Both the position numbers and the translations under genes were made by a program. The notes below the pieces were generated by a model. It was not told where the DNA came from, searched no databases, and was given only the letters and a program-made list of their open reading frames with translations. From the NCBI GenBank assembly GCA_965247075.1, contig CBDFGK010000003.1, forward strand, positions 1,426,001-1,490,000: a stretch of 64,000 bases of DNA, given 5' to 3'. This DNA comes from CBDFGK01 sp965247075. GTDB taxonomy: Bacteria; Pseudomonadota; Gammaproteobacteria; Pseudomonadales; Halieaceae. Shown here piece after piece: positions 27,197 through 37,221 of this stretch; the stretch's first letter is position 1, and each line of letters starts with the position of its first letter.

Positions 27197-28207
27197 ATGC
27201 GCGGCCTGTTTGTATTGGTGCTGGCTACCTTGCTGGTTGCGGCAGGGCTGGTGGCATTGATAGAGACTGATCCCGGCTATATTTTAATTTCCTATAACCT
27301 GACCACCATTGAAACCAGCCTCTGGGTCGGATTGCTGCTGTTGGCGATTTTTAATGTCCTGTTCTACTATCTGCTGCACTTTTTTCATCGCCTGCTGGCA
27401 ACTCGTGGTGCCTTCAGCAATTGGCTCAGTTTGCGAGCCTATAGCCGCGAGTTGGTTCAGCTGGAAATCCAATTGGCGGGAGGCGAGTATGAGGCGGTGA
27501 TAATCGCCCTGGGCAAGCGCAATGGTGGCAAGCCTAATTTGCAAGAGCTGCGGTTGTTGGCCAAGGCTTACGCCGGCCAGCAAAACTGGTCAGCAGTCAT
27601 TGGATTGTTAGCTCAGCTGAAAAAGCGTCGCGCTTTTGATGGTCGTGAGTTGGCGGACCTGGAGTACCGTGCCTATCTGGGATTGCTCAATGAGGCCCCT
27701 GCCGGCGAGCTGAAGAAGGTCTGGTCCGGCCTGCCCGCAGACCAGCGCAAGCGTGAATCCATGATTGCATGTTATGGACGACTACTGCTGGAAGGCGGCG
27801 ATGACCTGGAGGCCGAAAAGGTCTTGGCCAAGGCCATTAAACGCTCCTGGGATGGTCGCCTGGTTGCCCAGTATGGGCGCATTCGAGGCCGTGACCCGGC
27901 GCGCCGACTGAAGCAGGCGGAGGGGTGGTTAAAAGCTCACCCGGAGGATGCCAGTTTAATGTTATGCCTGGGTAGGTTGGCCCTGCGCAACGACCTGTGG
28001 GGCCAAGCCAGGGACTATTTTGAAACCAGCCATCGATTGCAGCCAAATGCCGAAAGCTGCGCAGAGCTGGCGCGACTGTTGTTCAGTCTTGGCGAGCGTG
28101 AAAAAAGTGCCCAGTACTACCGCGAAGGATTGCTGCTGAGAGAGACCGACCTGCCGGACCTGCCTTTGCCGGCACGGCAACAGGCCCGCTCGGTACGCGA
28201 CAGGTAG
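27197..28207 (+). CDS. hemY: HemY, protoheme IX biogenesis protein
   Basis: A 336-residue HemY. Two N-terminal membrane helices (LFVLVLATLLVAAGLVALI and WVGLLLLAIFNVLFYYLLHF) precede tandem TPR-like helices. The conserved phrase GYILISYNLTTIETSLW is present. It starts 2 bases after hemX and ends the hem operon. Its exact role in heme synthesis is not settled; in Proteobacteria it is distinct from the oxidase also called HemY. Confidence 0.9.
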   Translation: MRGLFVLVLATLLVAAGLVALIETDPGYILISYNLTTIETSLWVGLLLLAIFNVLFYYLLHFFHRLLATRGAFSNWLSLRAYSRELVQLEIQLAGGEYEAVIIALGKRNGGKPNLQELRLLAKAYAGQQNWSAVIGLLAQLKKRRAFDGRELADLEYRAYLGLLNEAPAGELKKVWSGLPADQRKRESMIACYGRLLLEGGDDLEAEKVLAKAIKRSWDGRLVAQYGRIRGRDPARRLKQAEGWLKAHPEDASLMLCLGRLALRNDLWGQARDYFETSHRLQPNAESCAELARLLFSLGEREKSAQYYREGLLLRETDLPDLPLPARQQARSVRDR

Positions 28208-28283
28208 CCGGTCAGCGAATCAATGCTGACTTCAGCGCCGGTGTCTGTCTACTGCCGGTGACGTCCAGTCTATCAGGAGTCGG

Positions 28284-29768
28284 TCAGTGATCCAGCTTGA
28301 GTTCGTCCCAAATGGAATCGACGCGCTGTTTGGTGGCCTCGTCCATTGCGATGGGCGTGCCCCACTCGCGCTGGGTTTCTCCCGGCCACTTGTTGGTGGC
28401 ATCAAAGCCTACCTTGGAGCCCAGACCGGCGGTGGGTGAAGCAAAATCCAGGTAGTCGATGGGGGTGTTGTCTATAAAGACCGAGTCGCGTTGTGGATCC
28501 ATGCGCGTGGTCATCGCCCAGATAACATCGTTCCAGTCCCGGGCGTTGACATCGTCATCGGTCACAATCAAAAACTTCGTATACATAAACTGACGCAGGA
28601 AAGACCAGGCGCCGAGCATGACGCGTTTAGCGTGGCCGGGATATTCCTTGCGCATGGTAATTACCGCCATCCGATAGGAGCAACCTTCCGGAGGCAGGTA
28701 AAAGTCGACAATTTCCGGGAACTGTTTCTGCAGAATGGGAATAAACACTTCGTTCAATGCCAGCCCCAGCACTGAGGGTTCATCGGGTGGGCGCCCGGTG
28801 TAGGTGCTGTGATATATCGGGTCTTCCCGGTGGGTGATAGTATCGACGGTAAAAACCGGAAAGCTTTCTACCTCGTTGTAATAGCCGGTGTGATCACCGA
28901 ACGGGCCCTCTTTCGCCATTTCGCCCGGTTCGATGTAGCCTTCCAAAATATACTCGGCCGTGGCCGGCACCTGTAAGTCGTGTTCCTTGCACAGCTTGCT
29001 GTAGCAGCGTACCAGCTCGGTTTTGCTACCGCGCAACAAGCCGGCAAATGCGTATTCTGAAATTGAATCCGGCACCGGTGTCACCGCTCCGAGGGTCGTG
29101 GCCGGGTCTGCACCCAGGGCTACTGCTACCGGGTAGCGCTTGCCGGGGTTGGCCAGTTGCCAGTCACGAAAATCCAGGGCCCCGCCGCGATGTGACAGCC
29201 AGCGCATAATGAGCTTGTTCTTGCCCAGCAATTGCATGCGATAGATGCCCAGATTCTGGCGCTCTTTGCCGGGGCCGCGAGTAATAACCAGCGGCCAGGT
29301 CACCAGCGGGGCAGCGTCGCCGGGCCAGCAGGTCTGTATGGGTATGGTGGTCAGGTCAACATCATTGCCTTGCTGCACGTGAGTTTGGCAGGGCGCGCTA
29401 TGGAGCAGCCTGGGCGCCATGTTCAGCACTTGTTTGAGTACCGGGATTTTATCCCAGGCGTCTTTCAGGCCCTTGGGCGGGTCCGGTTGGCGCAGGTAGG
29501 CCAGAACTTCACCGACTTCGCGTAATGCGGCCAGGTTTTCCTGTCCCATGCCGAGTGCGACGCGCTGTTCGGTACCGAACAGGTTGGCGAGCACCGGTGT
29601 GCTGTAACCAATCGGGTTTTCAAATAAAAGGGCGGGGCCGCCGCTGCGCAGCGTGCGGTCACATATCTCCGTCATCTCCAGCTTGGGATCTACCGGAGTG
29701 CTGATGCGCTTTAGTTCGCCGCGTGACTCGAGAAATTCAATGAAGCCTCGCAGGTCGGCGTACTTCAT
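28284..29768 (-). CDS. ubiD: 4-hydroxy-3-polyprenylbenzoate decarboxylase UbiD
   Basis: A 494-residue UbiD using prenylated FMN. The start MKYADLRGFIEFLESRGELK is the family signature, with PVLANLFGTEQRVALGMG, the EGPFGDHTGYYNE region containing active-site acids, and a C-terminal DATNKWPGE. It removes the carboxyl group in ubiquinone synthesis. It follows rho by 24 bases on the minus strand, a conserved order in relatives. Confidence 0.96.
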   Translation of the reverse strand: MKYADLRGFIEFLESRGELKRISTPVDPKLEMTEICDRTLRSGGPALLFENPIGYSTPVLANLFGTEQRVALGMGQENLAALREVGEVLAYLRQPDPPKGLKDAWDKIPVLKQVLNMAPRLLHSAPCQTHVQQGNDVDLTTIPIQTCWPGDAAPLVTWPLVITRGPGKERQNLGIYRMQLLGKNKLIMRWLSHRGGALDFRDWQLANPGKRYPVAVALGADPATTLGAVTPVPDSISEYAFAGLLRGSKTELVRCYSKLCKEHDLQVPATAEYILEGYIEPGEMAKEGPFGDHTGYYNEVESFPVFTVDTITHREDPIYHSTYTGRPPDEPSVLGLALNEVFIPILQKQFPEIVDFYLPPEGCSYRMAVITMRKEYPGHAKRVMLGAWSFLRQFMYTKFLIVTDDDVNARDWNDVIWAMTTRMDPQRDSVFIDNTPIDYLDFASPTAGLGSKVGFDATNKWPGETQREWGTPIAMDEATKQRVDSIWDELKLDH

Positions 29769-29792
29769 CCCCGCTACCCCTTGCTTACCGGT

Positions 29793-31061
29793 CTATTTGC
29801 GCTTCATGGACAGGAAGAATTCGTCGTTGGTCTTGGTTTCCTTCAGCTTGTCCAACAGGAATTCGACCGCTTGGGTGTCTTCCATGCCGTGTAGTAGCTT
29901 GCGCAGAATCCACATACGCTGCAGTTCTTCTTCACCGGTCAGCAAATCTTCGCGGCGGGTGCCAGAGCGACGAATGTTAATGGCTGGATAAACGCGCTTC
30001 TCGGAAATTTTGCGATCAAGGTGCAATTCCATGTTGCCGGTGCCCTTGAACTCTTCATAGATGACTTCATCCATTTTTGAACCGGTATCGACGATGGCGG
30101 TGGCGATTATGGACAGGCTGCCACCTTCTTCAATATTGCGGGCGGCGCCAAAGAAACGCTTGGGGCGTTCCAGAGCGTGGGCATCGACACCACCGGTTAA
30201 CACTTTGCCAGAGCTGGGGATAACCGTGTTGTAGGCGCGTGCCAGCCGGGTAATGGAATCGAGCAGGATAATGACATCGCGCTTGTGCTCAACCAGGCGC
30301 TTGGCTTTCTCGATAACCATTTCGGCAACCTGCACATGGCGTGATGGCGGTTCGTCAAAGGTGGACGCCACCACTTCTGCACCCTGGGCGCCCACCGAGC
30401 GTTGCATTTCAGTCACTTCCTCGGGGCGTTCGTCTATAAGCAAAACAATGACGTCGCACTCGGGGTTGTTGCTGATGATGGCCTGGGCGATGTTCTGCAT
30501 AATGATGGTTTTACCCGCCTTGGGCGGCGCGACCAGCAGACCGCGTTGGCCTTTGCCGATGGGCGCGACCAAGTCGATGATTCTTCCGGTCAGGTCCTCG
30601 GTGGAGCCATTACCTTTTTCCAGTTGCAGTCTCTGGTCGGGAAACAGCGGAGTCAGGTTTTCAAACAGGATTTTATGTTTGGAATCTTCCGGCCTGGTGT
30701 AGTTAACAAGGTCGACTTTGAGCAGCGCGAAGTAGCGCTCGCTGTCTTTGGGTGGACGGATCTTGCCAGATACGGTGTCGCCGGTGCGCAGATTAAAACG
30801 GCGAATCTGGCTGGGAGATACATAGATGTCATCCGGTCCTGCTAGGTAGGAGCCCTGGGCAGAGCGCAGAAAGCCGAAGCCATCCTGAAGGATTTCCAGA
30901 ACGCCATCGCCATAGATGTCCTCGCCTTTTTTGGCGTGACTCTTGAGGATGGAAAAAATGATGTCCTGCTTGCGTGAGCGGCCGACATGGTCAAGGCCGA
31001 TCTCTTTGGCGAGATCAATCAGTTGCTGGGATGATTTGGTTTTCAGATCAGTTAGATTCAT
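29793..31061 (-). CDS. rho: Transcription termination factor Rho
   Basis: A 422-residue Rho. N-terminal Rho_N helix bundle MNLTDLKTKSSQQLIDLAKE, cold-shock RNA-binding part GDGVLEILQDGFGFLRS, Walker A VAPPKAGKTIIMQ, Walker B DVIILLDSITRLARAYN, and R-loop ending DEFFLSMKRK. Full length and intact. It is a hexameric RNA translocase that terminates transcription. The usual upstream neighbour trx is not there; an accessory island begins instead. Confidence 0.98.
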   Translation of the reverse strand: MNLTDLKTKSSQQLIDLAKEIGLDHVGRSRKQDIIFSILKSHAKKGEDIYGDGVLEILQDGFGFLRSAQGSYLAGPDDIYVSPSQIRRFNLRTGDTVSGKIRPPKDSERYFALLKVDLVNYTRPEDSKHKILFENLTPLFPDQRLQLEKGNGSTEDLTGRIIDLVAPIGKGQRGLLVAPPKAGKTIIMQNIAQAIISNNPECDVIVLLIDERPEEVTEMQRSVGAQGAEVVASTFDEPPSRHVQVAEMVIEKAKRLVEHKRDVIILLDSITRLARAYNTVIPSSGKVLTGGVDAHALERPKRFFGAARNIEEGGSLSIIATAIVDTGSKMDEVIYEEFKGTGNMELHLDRKISEKRVYPAINIRRSGTRREDLLTGEEELQRMWILRKLLHGMEDTQAVEFLLDKLKETKTNDEFFLSMKRK

Positions 31062-31350
31062 AGGGAATAATTAGTGTGGTTTTAGAAGAAGGTTAGAGTG
31101 CGACCACGAAAGCTCTACAGCCGAAGGGCTTTGGAAGGAGCTAAAAAGTATGTTTGGGTTGCTTTTCTGTATAGGGATGTACAGCTGACAAACAATGTAG
31201 CACGCACAATGGGGGTGCGTCCATACCCCCAGGGTGAATTGTTAGTAACACAATATGGGCGATATCCTTTAGAGTCTCTAGTGTACTGTTGTAATATCCA
31301 ATTAGAGATTTCAAGTGGATGTGGGGGCTCAGGGATGAACAAGTCATATT
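31062..31350. promoter_or_regulatory. rho leader / island boundary, no gene seen
   Basis: AT-rich stretch between the rho start and the next small frame. It should contain the rho promoter and 5' leader on the minus strand, which in other bacteria takes part in autoregulation. The short open frames on both strands here show no protein-like sequence. No structure was confidently identified. Confidence 0.3.
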
Positions 31351-31605
31351 ATGGACGATGAACAAGTAGGGCCAAGAGCAGAGAACGAGATTTTTGATGA
31401 TATCAGGCAGCTCTGTCTTTTGCCTGGGTTTGTACATGCCCTGTCTTTCTTGGCTTTTCGAGATTGTCCGGCCTTTTCAGAGGGAGAAGAGTTCCGAATC
31501 GAAGATCTACTCCCTCTAACCTCGAAGGAGCGATTGGTTCGGACAGAGTTGTCTACGCTTGTCGGTTTGCCAGTTCAAGCTCCAATCAGCCGCTGCAAAT
31601 GGTGA
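31351..31605 (+). pseudogene. Truncated hypothetical protein
   Basis: An 84-codon frame MDDEQVGPRAENEIFDDIRQ...LPLTSKERLVRTELSTLVGL that looks like a true protein N-terminus: acidic start, amphipathic helices. It then degenerates; the sense may continue one frame over for a few residues (NGDVSNFSRPAMWFYRR) before stops. I do not recognise a named family. Its place beside the restriction-modification genes suggests island cargo. It could also be a complete short protein. Confidence 0.4.
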
Positions 31606-31748
31606 TGTATCCAACTTTAGTAGACCTGCCATGTGGTTTTACCGTCGGTCTTGAACGGCGTAGTGTTCATCGAAAAATCGATATCCTCATCCTTTAACAT
31701 GCGTACATGGTCGTAGAGCTTCCTATATGTACTATCATGCTATTTCTT

Positions 31749-33323
31749 TCATACCGCAACTTGCAGATTCATCTCCGTTTGCTTCATGAGACTGTCAGGA
31801 AATAATTCAGCAATCTCAGGTACAGGGATATTTGCCAACTCTCTCGGCTCCAACTTGTGCAAACCCCCTCCATAGACTCTTCCTTCACCCAATAATCGCT
31901 CTGGGCTAATTCGGTTCAGCGCCTCCCAAGTAGGCCTAATAAACTCAGGGTTCCTTGATAGTACCTGCTGCATCGCCGGAGTCGGATACATAGCCAAATA
32001 TACATTTGCCACAGTCGCTTTTGAGCTATTCAGTATGAACCGGAATGGTCTGCCGTTTTTCGCATCCCCTCTACCAAGATACGTACACACTATTGGTGGT
32101 GGCGGACGCTTTTCTTGCGCATACCAAATAGACCTATGACGACATAGATATCGCTCATGCAAACCCTGCTCCCTCCCTTCTTCAAGGTAAGTCCAAAGGG
32201 ATGGGTACAGCCGTTCAATGTCTTGTTCTGGAAGGTTTGGATCGAGAAGAAACAAACGCTTATCCAAAATAGGAATGCCCGATTTATCAGACTTTATTTC
32301 ATCTACTTTTACGTAGCGAGGGCTGGGCAGAATCGGTTTGAAACACTGGAACGGCAGTCCACGAGCCACAATCTCATCCTCGCACAAAATGAAGTACTTA
32401 TTATTGCCAGTGGCTAAACCACGTTTGATTTTGAAGAAATCCGAAATTGTCGGTTGATTGGTCTTGACTCGAATTTCGGCAGACGGAAAGCGAGTCCATT
32501 TTTTTTCAGAAGCCAATGCCGCTACTGGAATTTCCTTGCAATTGCTTCCCTGCTTCATTGATCCGCCGTATGTGAATTTGACGGTATGACCGAGCGGCGG
32601 GGGTTCGTTGCGAAACCAGACAACCGCTGAAGAAACAAGTGCATCAGCAAATTGTGCGTCTTTCGGATCAAAGCGATGTATATGCAGAAGCGTTACGCGG
32701 TGTAACAAATATTGTTTCAAGACCTGTCCATAGTTCACGTCCATAAACTCGCTAGGAACGAGCCAGCCGGCTATAGCTCCTTTCGTAAGCCATTCTTGAG
32801 ATAGGCCCATGAAATAACAGTAAAGGCCGGCAAGACCGGAAAAGCGTGAACCACAACTTTGCAAAGCACGGAGTTGAAGGCGATTTTTTTCCGTTGCCTT
32901 CAAGTGATGGTGGCGGACATACGGGGGATTACATATTAAAAGGTTAAAGCGTTGCTTTGCCTCTTGTCGCGTGAAGTCGGTTATGTCTAGCGACAGGTCT
33001 GTTTTATTCCAAAGTTTAGAAGCCGGTTTCCCGTAGTGTGAATCAATTTCGAACCCTTTCGATTCCTCAATGCGTGAAGCTGAAAAGGTGCTCAACAGAG
33101 CAGAATAAAAAGACCCTGTACCTATTGCGGGATCGAGAAATCTTACAGGCGCATCAGGTGGTAGCAAATAACGCGCGTAATTTAGAATATCGCGCGCCAG
33201 TGCTGTCGGTGTAGCAAACTGACCTAGCCGATTTCGGTCTTTTTGTGTTTTGTCAGCATCTAGCAACTCTTGAAGCTCAAGGCGGGAACGTTCAATTTCC
33301 GCTACATCGATACCCTCTCTCAT
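31749..33323 (-). CDS. N6-adenine DNA methyltransferase (M.XamI-like)
   Basis: A 524-residue type II amino-methyltransferase. Motif I RFLDPAIGTGSFYSA and the catalytic motif IV LLICNPPYVRHH, after the LGQFATPTALARDIL lead typical of Eco57I/HsdM-like gamma-class enzymes. The C-terminal half would be the target recognition region. The start overlaps the broken restriction-enzyme stop by an ATGA. The frame is intact, so the modification activity may persist although the nuclease is dead. XamI enzymes recognise GTCGAC; that this copy does so is inference. Confidence 0.88.
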   Translation of the reverse strand: MREGIDVAEIERSRLELQELLDADKTQKDRNRLGQFATPTALARDILNYARYLLPPDAPVRFLDPAIGTGSFYSALLSTFSASRIEESKGFEIDSHYGKPASKLWNKTDLSLDITDFTRQEAKQRFNLLICNPPYVRHHHLKATEKNRLQLRALQSCGSRFSGLAGLYCYFMGLSQEWLTKGAIAGWLVPSEFMDVNYGQVLKQYLLHRVTLLHIHRFDPKDAQFADALVSSAVVWFRNEPPPLGHTVKFTYGGSMKQGSNCKEIPVAALASEKKWTRFPSAEIRVKTNQPTISDFFKIKRGLATGNNKYFILCEDEIVARGLPFQCFKPILPSPRYVKVDEIKSDKSGIPILDKRLFLLDPNLPEQDIERLYPSLWTYLEEGREQGLHERYLCRHRSIWYAQEKRPPPPIVCTYLGRGDAKNGRPFRFILNSSKATVANVYLAMYPTPAMQQVLSRNPEFIRPTWEALNRISPERLLGEGRVYGGGLHKLEPRELANIPVPEIAELFPDSLMKQTEMNLQVAV

Positions 33324-34280
33324 ATGCCGAACTCCGCAAGATCATCAATTCTGTGTTCCCAAACCCAATCAATTCCCTCCGCTGCTTCGTAGCCAAGGTA
33401 TCCACTGTCAAAATATCCGCACAAAAACAGATTGAACTGAACCTCTTTACCGTAGTTACTCCGAAGCTGCGACATCTTCATGGCTTCCTCTTTGCGTCGC
33501 TTATTTGTGTTGGTGAAATCGCCAGCCGATTTGGCTTCGAAGAAAATCGGTAGTTCTGCTGAATCGGACTCCAACGGTTTGATAATCGCATCGACCGGAA
33601 TATTTACTGTTTGCAATCCCCCTTCGAGCTTCACTGGAACATTAAGACGAAAACAACGTTCCATTTGGTATTGCATCAAACTTCCTGCCCCCTCCACTTG
33701 ACAGTTCTCTATACCCCTTTGATTCAAGCCATGTTTTGATCGCGGCGAGTTGCCTTTTTTCCTGAGCGTTCCGAATAATAGGGTTTGAAACTGCCCCACA
33801 AAGCCTGTCAGCAATGATTGTCGCCACTCGGTGAACCTCGTCGTCTGTCGCTTCTGCTTCGCGTCCCAACCAAACGAATATATCTGGGTCGGCCATTTTC
33901 TGGATAATCGCCCCAATTTTCTTGAAATCATTTTCGAGCACTATTGCCGACATTCAGGGCGGCAACGCTCGTTTTTTCTCCATCGTCTTAACTAAATTGG
34001 GAGAAACACCAGAAAGTCCTATTAAACGATCAACTGCTATTGGCGGACATGTAGACATTCTCAGTGTTGGCAAAACCTCTGGATGCTTACGTAGAATAGT
34101 TGACCCAATTTCTTTCATATCTGCAGTTGAAGTCAATGTTTTTTCAACATCCTTTGTTGTTTCTATTCGCGTTTCTCGAAAAGCTTTTGGCGCAAATTCC
34201 ATAAACCAGTCGTTATACATATCGACAGATTTTTCGATATCGGTTTTCCAGTTTTGAGGTTTATCGAGATTTACTGGCAT
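33320..34280 (-). pseudogene. XamI-family restriction endonuclease, inactivated
   Basis: Starts MPVNLDKPQNWKTDIEKSVD with the XamI N-terminal phrase MYNDWFMEFAPKAFRETR and LRMSTCPPIAVDRLIGLSG. An in-frame TGA at 33954-33956 follows KKRALPP; the same frame resumes with MSAIVLENDFKKIGAI and runs to the GGAGGGGGC tract at about 33685-33695. There one extra G shifts the frame. Sense continues in the next frame as GAGSLMQYQMERCFRLNVPV, with the probable catalytic region IFFEAKSAGDFTN, to 33320. Two lesions make it a pseudogene. A readthrough plus slippage scenario is unlikely but not excluded. Confidence 0.85.
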
Positions 34281-34437
34281 GCCGGCCTTTTTTCGCTATT
34301 TCTTTTTGATAGATCATCCATATTTCTTCAAATAAATTTTTCAGGCTTAGCCCCCGCCGCGCAGCTTCCATTTTGACTTCCGCTGCCAGTTTCGGCGAAA
34401 GGCTAAACTCAATAATTTGTCGAGGCTTCTTGTGCAT
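34261..34437 (-). CDS. Small ribbon-helix-helix-like protein upstream of the R-M genes
   Basis: A 58-residue frame too short for usual cut-offs. MHKKPRQIIEFSLSPKLAAE has a strand (RQIIEFSLS) followed by two helices (PKLAAEVKMEAARRG, LKNLFEEIWMIYQKE), the layout of Arc/MetJ-type DNA-binding dimers. It precedes the XamI gene and overlaps its start by 20 bases, so it is probably in the same transcript. It could be the control protein of this R-M system or an antitoxin-like regulator. Assignment is by pattern only. Confidence 0.6.
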   Translation of the reverse strand: MHKKPRQIIEFSLSPKLAAEVKMEAARRGLSLKNLFEEIWMIYQKEIAKKGRHASKSR

Positions 34438-34528
34438 GACAAAAGTTTTGTCCTACAGAATCATTATTATGATGTCAACTTGTCGACATTGGGTCAAGCC
34501 ACAATTTCGTTTTTGTGAGTAACACATA

Positions 34529-35523
34529 AACTGTCCGGTCTTGTAGCACATGATCTGTCCGGTTTTCATAGTGCCCCGATGGCCTCATCGACAAACGGTT
34601 ATCGCAGGTATCGCACCGCCGCGCCCCGGTCGACGAGGTCATGCGCCTGGTGGACCGCTATCGCAACCGGCACCGGGGCTGGAATGTGAAGCACTACTAC
34701 GCCTGGTACAAACGAGACGGCGGCCAGCGTAGCTACTCGTGGGTAAAACATACGCTGCAAGCGGCCGGCGCCGTGAAGAAGGCCCCTAACCGGGGTGTGC
34801 ACCGTAAACAGCGTGATCGGTCAGCCTGGCCGGGGATGATGTTGCATCAGGATGGCAGTCAGCATTTATGGGCGGTGGGGCAGCCATTACTGGACTACGC
34901 CGGCCGCTGGCGGGAAGGTAGGCAAACACAGTTTGGGCGGGCTATAGGCCAGTTGGGCATGGCGATGATCCCGGCCTATTCGCCGGAAGCTCGAGGCCGC
35001 TCTGAGCGCGTGTTCAGCACCCACTAGGACCGCCTGGTCAAGGAGTTGGCTCTGGCCGGTATTACGGACATGGCAGGCGCCAATACGTATCTGACCGAGA
35101 CCTACCTGCCGGCTTACAACGCGGAGTTTACACAGCCACCGCCGGAAGATGGTTCAGCTTTTGTGGCGTGCCGGGATCTATCGGTGCTGGATGACATCCT
35201 GTGCGAGCGTTTCGAGCGGACGGTGAGAAAGGACAACTGTGTGCACTTTGAAGGACGGGTATTGCAGATCCCGGCCGATCGTCACCGCTGCCATTATGTG
35301 AAGGCGAGGGTCCGGGTTCTGCGTTATACCGATGGTAGCCTATCGATTCACCACGGTCCCTGCGAGTTGGCGAGGTACGACGCTCAGGGGCAGGAAATAC
35401 CAACTGAACTACCGGTTGCAGCATAATGTCTGCGGCTCAGCCGGTAGTTGGGAGGTGCCCCCGGGAGCCTTCCAACGATCAAAGCAAAAGCGGACAATCT
35501 ATGTGCTACAGAACCGGACAGTT
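34529..35523 (+). mobile_element. Deleted ISNCY (IS1202-like) element with both ends
   Basis: A 995-base element flanked by 23-base inverted repeats (AACTGTCCGG...GTAGCACAT, two mismatches) at 34529-34551 and 35501-35523. Full relatives are longer, so an internal part is lost. It carries the decayed transposase described separately. A target duplication was not evident. Confidence 0.75.
34580..35426 (+). pseudogene. ISNCY-family transposase, internally deleted
   Basis: N-terminal part EVMRLVDRYRNRHRGWNVKH and SYSWVKHTLQAAGAVKKAPN, then the DDE start WPGMMLHQDGSQHLWAVGQ. A deletion joins this to FGRAIGQLGMAMIPAYSPEA, followed by an amber stop after RSERVFSTH, and the sense goes on (DRLVKELALAGITDMAGANT) to 35426. 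The middle of the catalytic domain, including the second aspartate, is gone. It is non-functional. The start is approximate. Confidence 0.8.
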
Positions 35524-35709
35524 CTATTTGTTGCTAACAGAATATATAATTCCCTATTTCAACGACTCCATGAGCGACTCAAGATCAGGATTTAACGCAC
35601 CTCCCTTCAGGCTCATCTCATATTGGAAGAGGCTGCGGCTTTACAAGCTGCTGCCTTATGAGGTATCAAAGCACTCGCTTTAAATGTGTAGATTGGACAG
35701 ATCCTTACA

Positions 35710-36525
35710 ATGGGTGAGTTTGAACGTTCCACGGCGGTGGTACAGGTATCTGAAAATCAATGGCGTGGCGAGATAGTGCCCGGTTGGCGCATCGGAGAGG
35801 TGTCCAATGGCGGCTATATATTGGCGATTGCCGGGCGTGCCCTGATGGGGGCCCTGTCACAGCCCGATCCGCTGACGGTGCACGTTATGTATACCGCACC
35901 GACGGTATTGGGCCCTGTGGACTGTGATGTCGAAGTACTACGCCGGGGCGGCAGCACCAGCCATGGCGCTGTGCACATGCGACAGAATGGAGAGCTGAAG
36001 GCGCATATCAGTGCAGCCTACACGGACCTGACTCGCCTGCAGGGCGAGAGCTGGTGTTCGGTAGATCGTCCGCAGATCGCGGCCTTTGAAGATTGCCAGC
36101 CGATCGGGGAGCACGGTGTGGAGTTGCGCCACCAGGTCAACCAGCGTTATGCCAGCGGTGCCGAGGTGTTCAGGCGTGGCGAGCCCGATGGCTCAGGCTG
36201 TTTCAACGGCTGGCTGGATCTGGTCGACGGCAGCGGGGTCGATGTGCTGACCCTGCTGCTGTTCGCCGATGCCATGGCGCCACCGGTATTTACCGTATAC
36301 GGAGTGCTGCAGTGGGTGCCGACGGTGGAGCTAAGCGTGCAGTTGCGTCAGCGACCGGTAACTGGTCCCATACAGGTGCGCTTTCGTTCGCGCTATATGA
36401 GTAACGGGATTATCGAGGAAGATGGGGAGTTGTGGGACAGCAGCGGCCAGTTAGTGGCACTGTCGCGCCAGACCAGTAAAGTGCGGATACCACACCAGCC
36501 GCGCGCCTCAGGGCAGGGCGGCTGA
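35710..36525 (+). CDS. Acyl-CoA thioesterase family protein
   Basis: A 271-residue double hot-dog protein. The segment RIGEVSNGGYILAIAGRAL carries the NGGY-type helix start of TesB-like/4HBT_3 thioesterases, followed by TVHVMYTAPTVLGPVDCDVE; the second hot-dog half holds LSVQLRQRPVTGPIQVRFRS. Such enzymes hydrolyse acyl-CoA thioesters. It is intact but sits between two IS wrecks, 180 bases after the ISNCY end. The physiological substrate is unknown. Confidence 0.82.
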   Translation: MGEFERSTAVVQVSENQWRGEIVPGWRIGEVSNGGYILAIAGRALMGALSQPDPLTVHVMYTAPTVLGPVDCDVEVLRRGGSTSHGAVHMRQNGELKAHISAAYTDLTRLQGESWCSVDRPQIAAFEDCQPIGEHGVELRHQVNQRYASGAEVFRRGEPDGSGCFNGWLDLVDGSGVDVLTLLLFADAMAPPVFTVYGVLQWVPTVELSVQLRQRPVTGPIQVRFRSRYMSNGIIEEDGELWDSSGQLVALSRQTSKVRIPHQPRASGQGG

Positions 36526-36660
36526 GGAACTGCCCCGGCCCGCAGCCCAAGCCCACACAGGACACGCTTCCTTGCAGCGGTTCTTTTTGCCGCAGACACC
36601 CATTCAGTAGCTGGCCACCCAGCCCTCGGGCCGCCGTGTATCAGTGGCCTGTGCCGCCAC

Positions 36661-37221
36661 ATGAGTACTCAGGCTGTCGCCAGGCATTTGGGGATACGCT
36701 GGGAGACGGTGAAGAATATCGACAAGGCGTACCTGGAGGAAAGTCTCCCGGCGCTCGATCCGACACAGCTGACCGGCCTGAAGTACCTCGGTGTTGATGA
36801 GGTGGCCAGAGCGAAGGGCCACGACTACATGACGGTGATTTACGACCTGGTCGAAGGGCATTTAATCGGGGTGGAAACAGGCCGAACGGCTGATGTGTTC
36901 TCTGCATTTCTAAAGCAACTTCCGGCAGAAACCACTGCAAAAACAGAGGCAACGGCTATTGGATGAGAATGCCAATCTCAATACGCTGTATATCCTGAAG
37001 GAACAGCTTCAGGCCTGGTGGGAATCAAAGACTGTCGAACTGATGCAAGAGAGACTGGAAGCCCGGTGCCGGATAGCCGATCAATCGACTATGCTCTACC
37101 TAAAGAAGTTTGCATGATCCGCAAGCGCGCCAGAGGCATCAGGGATACCGAGTATTTCAAACTCAAGATCCGGCAGTCATCGCTACCGGATAATGACTCG
37201 ATGTTCTATGTTGCGGCCTAA
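36661..37221 (+). pseudogene. ISL3-family transposase remnant
   Basis: N-terminal/catalytic start QAVARHLGIRWETVKNIDKA and LKYLGVDEVARAKGHDYMTV end at a TGA at 36964. Sense resumes in another frame (LLDENANLNTLYILKEQLQA, TVELMQERLEARCRIAD), and in a third frame with MIRKRARGIRDTEYFKLKIR to the TAA at 37221. At least two deletions or shifts removed the middle of the DDE domain. It is a dead ISL3-type element; terminal repeats were not found. Confidence 0.7.
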
